Positions 27,682-31,551 of a DNA stretch of 31,551 nucleotides are shown here, piece by piece. The notes beneath the pieces are model-generated. The model had not been told where the DNA came from, made no database searches, and saw only the letters and a list, made by a program, of their open reading frames with translations. A program made the position numbers and the translations under genes. Source of the DNA: VRUE01 sp036376915 (GTDB lineage: Bacteria > Actinomycetota > Thermoleophilia > Solirubrobacterales > 70-9). The stretch is taken from assembly GCA_036376915.1 (NCBI GenBank), contig DASUZK010000067.1, positions 1 to 31,551 on the forward strand, in the 5' to 3' direction. Each line of letters begins with the position of its first letter. Positions within the stretch are counted from its first letter, which is position 1.

Positions 27682-29364
27682 GTGCTCCGAGAGTTGCGGA
27701 TCGAGAACCTGCTGCTGATCGAGCGGGCGGAGCTGCGCCTCGGCAAAGGGCTGAATGCGATCACCGGGGAGACTGGGGCCGGGAAGACCGTGCTGGCGCA
27801 TTCGCTCGATCTGCTGATGGGGGGGAAGGCTCGGTCCGGGATCGTGCGGCCCGGGGCGGAGGAGGCCTGGGTGGAGGGGGTGTTCGATTTGCCGGAGGGG
27901 TTGATGGCGGAGCCTGAGATGGCGGAGCTGGCTGAGCGGCTACCTGAAGATGCCGACGAGGTCGTCCTCGGCCGACGGGTCTCTGCCGGTGGACGGACGA
28001 GTGCTTTCGTCGGTGGGAGGGCTGCATCGGCCTCGGACTTGAAGCTCCTCGGAGGTCGACTCTTGGCGTTCTACGGTCAGCACGAGCATCGCAAGCTGAC
28101 TATCTCCTCGGCGCAGATGGAGGTGCTGGACGGGTTCGCGGGCGTCGACCACCTGGAGCTGCGCGAGCGCTATCGCGAGGCTCACCGGGAGTGCCTGCGG
28201 CTGACGGCTGAGCTGGCTGAGCTTCGCGAGCGCGACGGCTCGCGCGAGCGCGATCTCGACCTCTGCCGCTATGAGCTCTCCGAGATCGAGGCGGTCGCTC
28301 CTGACCCGGCTGAGAAGACCGAGCTCGAGACCGAGCGCGAGCGCCTGCGCCACGCCGAGGGGCTGCGCGAGGCCGCGGCGGGCGCGCATGCGGCGGCGCT
28401 CGGCACCGAGGAGGGCGGTGGGGGAGCGGCGGAGCTCCTCGCCCGGGCTGAGGCCCTGCTGCGGGGCGCCGGCGGGGTCGACCAGGATCTCGATGCACTC
28501 TCGGCACGGCTGGGCTCACTGACGATCGAGCTGGGCGACGTGGCCGGCGGGCTGCGCGACTACGCCGAGGGCCTGGAGGCCGACCCGGGTCGCCTGGCCG
28601 CCGTCGAGGAGCGCCTCGACGGACTGGACCGGCTCGAGCGCAAGCACGGCGGCAGCGTCGAGGCCGTCCTCGCGCACGCCGAGCGCTGCCGGGCTGAGAT
28701 CGCCCGCCTGGAGAGCGCCGAGGAGCGCGGCGCCGAGGCGGAGGCGGCGCTGGCCGAGGCCGAGGCGAGCCGCGCCACGCTGGCGGCCGAGCTCGGCAAG
28801 GCGCGGGCCAAGGCGGCCGCGCCGCTGGAACGCGAGGCGGCGCAGGAGCTGGAGCGGCTGGCGATGCCCGGCGCGCGGCTGGAGGTCGTGCTGGAGCCGC
28901 ATCCCGACGGGTTCGGCCCGAGCGGGACCGAGTCGGTCGAGCTGCGTCTCGCCCCGAATCCCGGCCTGGAGCCGGCGCCCCTGCGCGATGCCGCGTCCGG
29001 CGGCGAGGTCTCGCGGGTGATGCTCGCCCTCAGTGGCTTCGGCGGCGCAGGGGGTGCCGGAACGCTCGTCTTCGACGAGATCGACGCGGGCGTCGGCGGC
29101 AAGACGGCCCGCGCGGTCGGCGAGCGGCTGCGGGCCCTCGGCGAGAGCCGCCAGGTGCTCTGCATCACCCACCTGCCCCAGGTCGCCTCCCAGGCCCAGA
29201 CGCACTTCACGCTCGAGAAGGATGTCTCCGGCGAGCGCGCCAGCGCCACCGTGCGGCGGCTGGAGGGCGAAGGCATAGTCGCGGAGATCCGCCGCATGCT
29301 CGGCGGCGAGCAGTCCGACGAGGCGGCGACCCAGCACGCCAGGGAGCTGCTCGCCGCGGCCTGA
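27682..29364 (+). CDS. recN: DNA repair protein RecN
   Basis: A 560-residue SMC-like ATPase that binds DNA ends during double-strand break repair. The start is GTG 27682 (M-L-R-E-L-R-I-E-N-L-L-L-I-E-R), which matches the family; an upstream frame would add 28 unrelated residues. Walker A is G29-E-T-G-A-G-K-T. A Q-H-E-H-R-K-L segment follows. Long Glu/Arg/Ala-rich coiled coils span about 150-400. The ABC signature is A-S-G-G-E-V-S-R, and Walker B T-L-V-F-D-E-I-D-A-G-V-G-G is near 470. Residues C-terminal to it, V-L-C-I-T-H-L-P-Q-V-A-S, are typical. No LexA box is visible immediately upstream, although recN is SOS-controlled in many bacteria. Confidence 0.95.
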   Translation: MLRELRIENLLLIERAELRLGKGLNAITGETGAGKTVLAHSLDLLMGGKARSGIVRPGAEEAWVEGVFDLPEGLMAEPEMAELAERLPEDADEVVLGRRVSAGGRTSAFVGGRAASASDLKLLGGRLLAFYGQHEHRKLTISSAQMEVLDGFAGVDHLELRERYREAHRECLRLTAELAELRERDGSRERDLDLCRYELSEIEAVAPDPAEKTELETERERLRHAEGLREAAAGAHAAALGTEEGGGGAAELLARAEALLRGAGGVDQDLDALSARLGSLTIELGDVAGGLRDYAEGLEADPGRLAAVEERLDGLDRLERKHGGSVEAVLAHAERCRAEIARLESAEERGAEAEAALAEAEASRATLAAELGKARAKAAAPLEREAAQELERLAMPGARLEVVLEPHPDGFGPSGTESVELRLAPNPGLEPAPLRDAASGGEVSRVMLALSGFGGAGGAGTLVFDEIDAGVGGKTARAVGERLRALGESRQVLCITHLPQVASQAQTHFTLEKDVSGERASATVRRLEGEGIVAEIRRMLGGEQSDEAATQHARELLAAA

Positions 29365-29404
29365 GAACCTGCCTGAAGCGGATTGCGGCGCTTGCCAGAG
29401 CGGT

Positions 29405-29410
29405 TAACCT
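29405..29410 (+). promoter_or_regulatory. steA -10 element (leaderless type)
   Basis: TAACCT ends six bases before the GTG at 29417, in the 52-base gap after recN. Confidence 0.5.
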
Positions 29411-29416
29411 GCTTCG

Positions 29417-30604
29417 GTGGCAACCGCCAGTCGCCGTCGTCTTCCTGCCCTCTTCTCTCGCCGCAACGGTGGGTCCCCAGGCGAGGCGATAGAGGGCACG
29501 GTCCGGCTCGGCCGGCGCACCAAGCACCTGGTCAAGCGCTTGGGCCCCGGCGACGTCGCGATCATCGACCACGTCAACGTCGACCGAATCGCGGCCGAGG
29601 AGCTGATCGCGACGGGCGTCCGGGTCGTGATCAACGCCGCGCCGTCCTCCAACGGCCGCTACCCGAACGCGGGCCCGCTGTTGCTCGCTCGCGCCGGCGT
29701 GATGTTGGTCGACGCCGACAGCGCCGATCCGTTCGAGCTGCTCGGCGAGGGCGAGCGGGTGACCGTCGCCGACGGCGCCGTCCTCGCCGGCGACCGGGAG
29801 ATCCTGCGCGGCCGCGTGCTCGGGGTCGAGGAGCTGGAGATCCAGCTCGAAGAGCAGCGCGAGCGGGTCGACGAGGCTCTCGCCGAGTTCGCCGAGAACA
29901 CGGTCGCCCACGTGCGCCAGGAGACCGACCTGCTCACCGGCGCTGTCGAGTTCCCGCCGACGCGCGCCTCATTCCGCGACCGTCACGTCCTGATCGTGGT
30001 CCGCGGCGAGCACCACCGTCGCGACCTGCGGGCGCTGCGCGCCTATATCCGCGACGTGCGCCCGCTGGTCGTCGCCGTCGACGGCGGCGCCGAGGCGGTG
30101 CTGGAGGCGGGGCTGAAGCCGGACCTGATCCTCGGCGACATGGACTCCGCCGGCGACGAGGCGCTGCGCTGCGGGGCGGAGCTGGTCGTCCACGCCTATC
30201 CCGACGGACGCGCTCCCGGTCGGCAGCGCCTGCTCGACCTCGGGCTCGACCACACCGTGCTGCCCGCCGCCGGCACCAGCGAGGACGTCGCGATGCTGAT
30301 GGCCTTCGAGAAGGGTGCGGCGCTGATCGTCAGCGTCGGCGCCCACTTCAACCTGATCGAGTTCCTCGACCGCAAGCGCGGGGGCATGTCCTCGACCTTC
30401 CTCACCCGGCTGCGGATCGGCGAGAAGCTGGTCGACGCGAAGGGCGTCAGCCGGCTCTACAACCCGAGCTCCCCCTTCGGTCCGCTCGTCCTCTTCGTGG
30501 CTGCCTTCGCGATCCTGGTCGCGATCGTCGTCATCACCGCACCCGCTCTCGGCGACCTCTTCGACCTGGTCTGGCTGAAGGTCAAGATCTGGCTGGGGCT
30601 TTAG
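29417..30604 (+). CDS. steA: SteA-like cytokinetic ring protein (thiamine pyrophosphokinase-like domain)
   Basis: A 395-residue protein from GTG. Residues 20-170 are the SteA N-terminal part (G-T-V-R-L-G-R-R-T-K-H-L-V-K-R-L-G-P-G-D-V-A-I-I-D-H and V-V-I-N-A-A-P-S-S-N-G-R-Y-P-N-A-G-P). Residues 185-345 resemble thiamine pyrophosphokinase (A-V-D-G-G-A-E-A-V-L-E-A-G-L-K-P-D-L-I-L-G-D-M-D-S). One membrane segment at about 355-380 anchors the C-terminus. In Corynebacterium, SteA and SteB form a membrane complex at the division site that links cell wall enzymes to cytokinesis. Its neighbour downstream is the SteB-like gene, as in other Actinobacteria, which supports the call. Thiamine kinase activity is unlikely. 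A 21-bp-armed hairpin begins at its stop codon. Confidence 0.88.
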   Translation: MATASRRRLPALFSRRNGGSPGEAIEGTVRLGRRTKHLVKRLGPGDVAIIDHVNVDRIAAEELIATGVRVVINAAPSSNGRYPNAGPLLLARAGVMLVDADSADPFELLGEGERVTVADGAVLAGDREILRGRVLGVEELEIQLEEQRERVDEALAEFAENTVAHVRQETDLLTGAVEFPPTRASFRDRHVLIVVRGEHHRRDLRALRAYIRDVRPLVVAVDGGAEAVLEAGLKPDLILGDMDSAGDEALRCGAELVVHAYPDGRAPGRQRLLDLGLDHTVLPAAGTSEDVAMLMAFEKGAALIVSVGAHFNLIEFLDRKRGGMSSTFLTRLRIGEKLVDAKGVSRLYNPSSPFGPLVLFVAAFAILVAIVVITAPALGDLFDLVWLKVKIWLGL

Positions 30605-30768
30605 ATGGCTGAACCCACGACCTCGCACGCCTGGATGACGCGCATGGCGCTGCGCATCTCTGCGTCCTCGGGTTTGCCTTTGGCGCCGCCAAAGGCTGCA
30701 CCCTGCGTCCTTGATCTGCTTGGCCACGCGCGCCCCCAGTCACACGCGGTCGTGGGTTCAGCCATCTA
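30602..30768. repeat. Stop-codon hairpin element, copy B (steA / steB gap)
   Basis: Arms at 30602-30622 and 30748-30768 are perfect 21-base inverted copies (starting TAGATGGCTGAACCC). The left arm opens with the TAG stop of steA. The 125-base core carries GCGTCCTCGG (30662-30671), a perfect inner hairpin GCCTTTGGC/GCCAAAGGC (30676-30696) and CCCTGCGTCCTTG (30701-30713). Both blocks recur in copy A in the same order at nearly the same spacing (27 and 29 bases apart). Confidence 0.88.
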
Positions 30769-30780
30769 GCGTCGCCCAGG

Positions 30781-30786
30781 TAGCCT
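30781..30786 (+). promoter_or_regulatory. steB -10 element (leaderless type)
   Basis: TAGCCT ends six bases before the GTG at 30793, just after the right arm of hairpin copy B. Confidence 0.55.
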
Positions 30787-30792
30787 GCCGCC

Positions 30793-31551
30793 GTGGGCTA
30801 CAGCGCCAAATACCACGCGACCTCGATGATCGCCGTGTTCCTCGCCCTCGCGATCGGGATCCTGATCGGTGCCGAGTTCGGCGGCGACGCGTTGACCAAC
30901 ACGCGCCGGGACCTCGAGCGCAGCCTCACCGGCAACCTGCAGGACGCCCGCGACCGGGCCGACGAGCTGAGCGCCGAACTGGCGCGCTCCAACGAGTTCG
31001 CCAGCAGCGTCTACCCGGCGCTGGTCCGCGACCGGCTCTCCGGGCGGCGGATCGGCGTCGTCGCCCTCGGCGACCTGCCGGGCGATACCTCGGCGGCGAT
31101 CGAGGACGCGCTGGGGCCGACCGGGGCGCGGCTGGTCGGTGTCGGCGTGGTGCGGGAGCCCGTCGACCTGCGCGCCCTCGCCGGCGATCTCTCGAAGACC
31201 CGCTTCGCCGGCCTGCGCCGCGACCCCGACGCGCTCACCGCCTTCGGCGTAGGGCTGGGACGGCAGATCGTCCGCGGCGGCACCCTGCCCGAGCTCGTGC
31301 GCGGCCACCTCTTCTCCCGGGCAAGCGGCAACTTCGGCGCCCTCGACGGGGTCATCGTGGTGCGCGACGTGCCCGAGGACATGGGCCCGGTGCAGCGCTC
31401 CAACGCGAGCCGGCTCGAATCGGCGCTGATAGCGGGCATCGAGGGAACCCGCACGGCCGCGGTCGGCATCGAGACCTCCGGCGCGGAACCGTCCTCGATC
31501 TCGTTCTTCAACGCCAACGACCTGACCAGCGTCGACGACGCCGAGCTCGCG
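30793..31551 (+). CDS. steB: SteB/MctB-like DUF3186 protein (partial, runs off the window)
   Basis: 253 codons are present without a stop; the 3' end lies outside. The start is GTG 30793 (M-G-Y-S-A-K-Y-H-A-T-S-M-I-A-V-F-L-A-L-A-I-G-I-L-I-G), an N-terminal membrane helix at about 11-30 whose F-L-A-L-A-I-G-I-L-I-G pattern is the mark of the family. A coiled coil follows (R-R-D-L-E-R-S-L-T-G-N-L-Q-D-A-R-D-R-A-D-E-L), then an extracytoplasmic alpha/beta domain. Members are called copper transporter MctB in mycobacteria and SteB in Corynebacterium, where it pairs with SteA at the division site. Copper transport by such a single-helix protein is doubtful; the adjacent steA favours the division role. 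Confidence 0.87.
   Translation, partial: MGYSAKYHATSMIAVFLALAIGILIGAEFGGDALTNTRRDLERSLTGNLQDARDRADELSAELARSNEFASSVYPALVRDRLSGRRIGVVALGDLPGDTSAAIEDALGPTGARLVGVGVVREPVDLRALAGDLSKTRFAGLRRDPDALTAFGVGLGRQIVRGGTLPELVRGHLFSRASGNFGALDGVIVVRDVPEDMGPVQRSNASRLESALIAGIEGTRTAAVGIETSGAEPSSISFFNANDLTSVDDAELA

Noticed and set aside
1..31551. CRISPR arrays, tRNA or rRNA genes, transposases, phage genes
   Set aside because: I looked for spaced direct repeats, tRNA-like cloverleafs and recognisable recombinase motifs and saw none.

Overview
The window is GC-rich chromosomal DNA from an actinobacterium. The gene content and order fit the class Thermoleophilia (Solirubrobacterales-like): a housekeeping backbone aspS, mnmA, alaS, ruvX, mltG, aroE, aroC, aroKB, aroQ, pepP, then efp, nusB, ispA, dxs, then tlyA, nadK, recN, steA, steB. 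It also has secreted small Cys proteins and many GTG/TTG starts. This placement is inferred from gene families and order; no database search was possible.

Layout. 1-2216: the end of aspS, a small DUF2007-like protein, a probable 6S RNA on the minus strand, and mnmA with an IscU-like N-terminal domain. 2223-4054 (minus): a secreted Cys-repeat protein and an ECF sigma factor fused to a zinc-finger anti-sigma-like domain, a membrane segment and a long disordered tail. 4201-13337: a tightly packed plus-strand run for alanyl-tRNA synthesis, resolvase-fold RuvX, peptidoglycan processing and most of the shikimate pathway (aroE, aroC, a fused aroK-aroB, aroQ), ending in an Xaa-Pro peptidase. 13338-17048: an inserted block (membrane GGDEF cyclase, M42 peptidase, SDR, secreted protein) that separates pepP from its usual neighbour efp. 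17118-21274: efp, nusB, an XseB-like small protein, ispA and dxs, a translation/isoprenoid operon. 21275-24332: a lower-GC accessory pocket between dxs and tlyA with a membrane protein, two GNAT-like proteins, tiny ORFs, a duplicated leader element, a 32-bp perfect palindrome and a textbook CRP-type operator. 24333-31551: tlyA, nadK, an MFS exporter, recN, steA and the start of steB.

Three non-coding themes stand out. (1) Long hairpins. A 23-bp palindrome occurs between aroE and aroC and again in frame inside the dxs coding sequence. A second family shares a conserved loop core (GCGTCCTCGG ... CCCTGCGTCCTTG) held between long locus-specific arms that begin at the stop codon of the gene before. 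(2) Leaderless starts: at least a dozen genes have a -10-like hexamer (TANNNT or close) ending 4-10, mostly 6-8, bases before the start codon. (3) A duplicated leader with a strong purine-rich Shine-Dalgarno stretch, a hairpin and a short ORF starting Met-Trp-(Leu/Ile)-Arg. The most novel candidates are the two hairpin families, especially the protein-coding insertion in dxs, and the duplicated leader.
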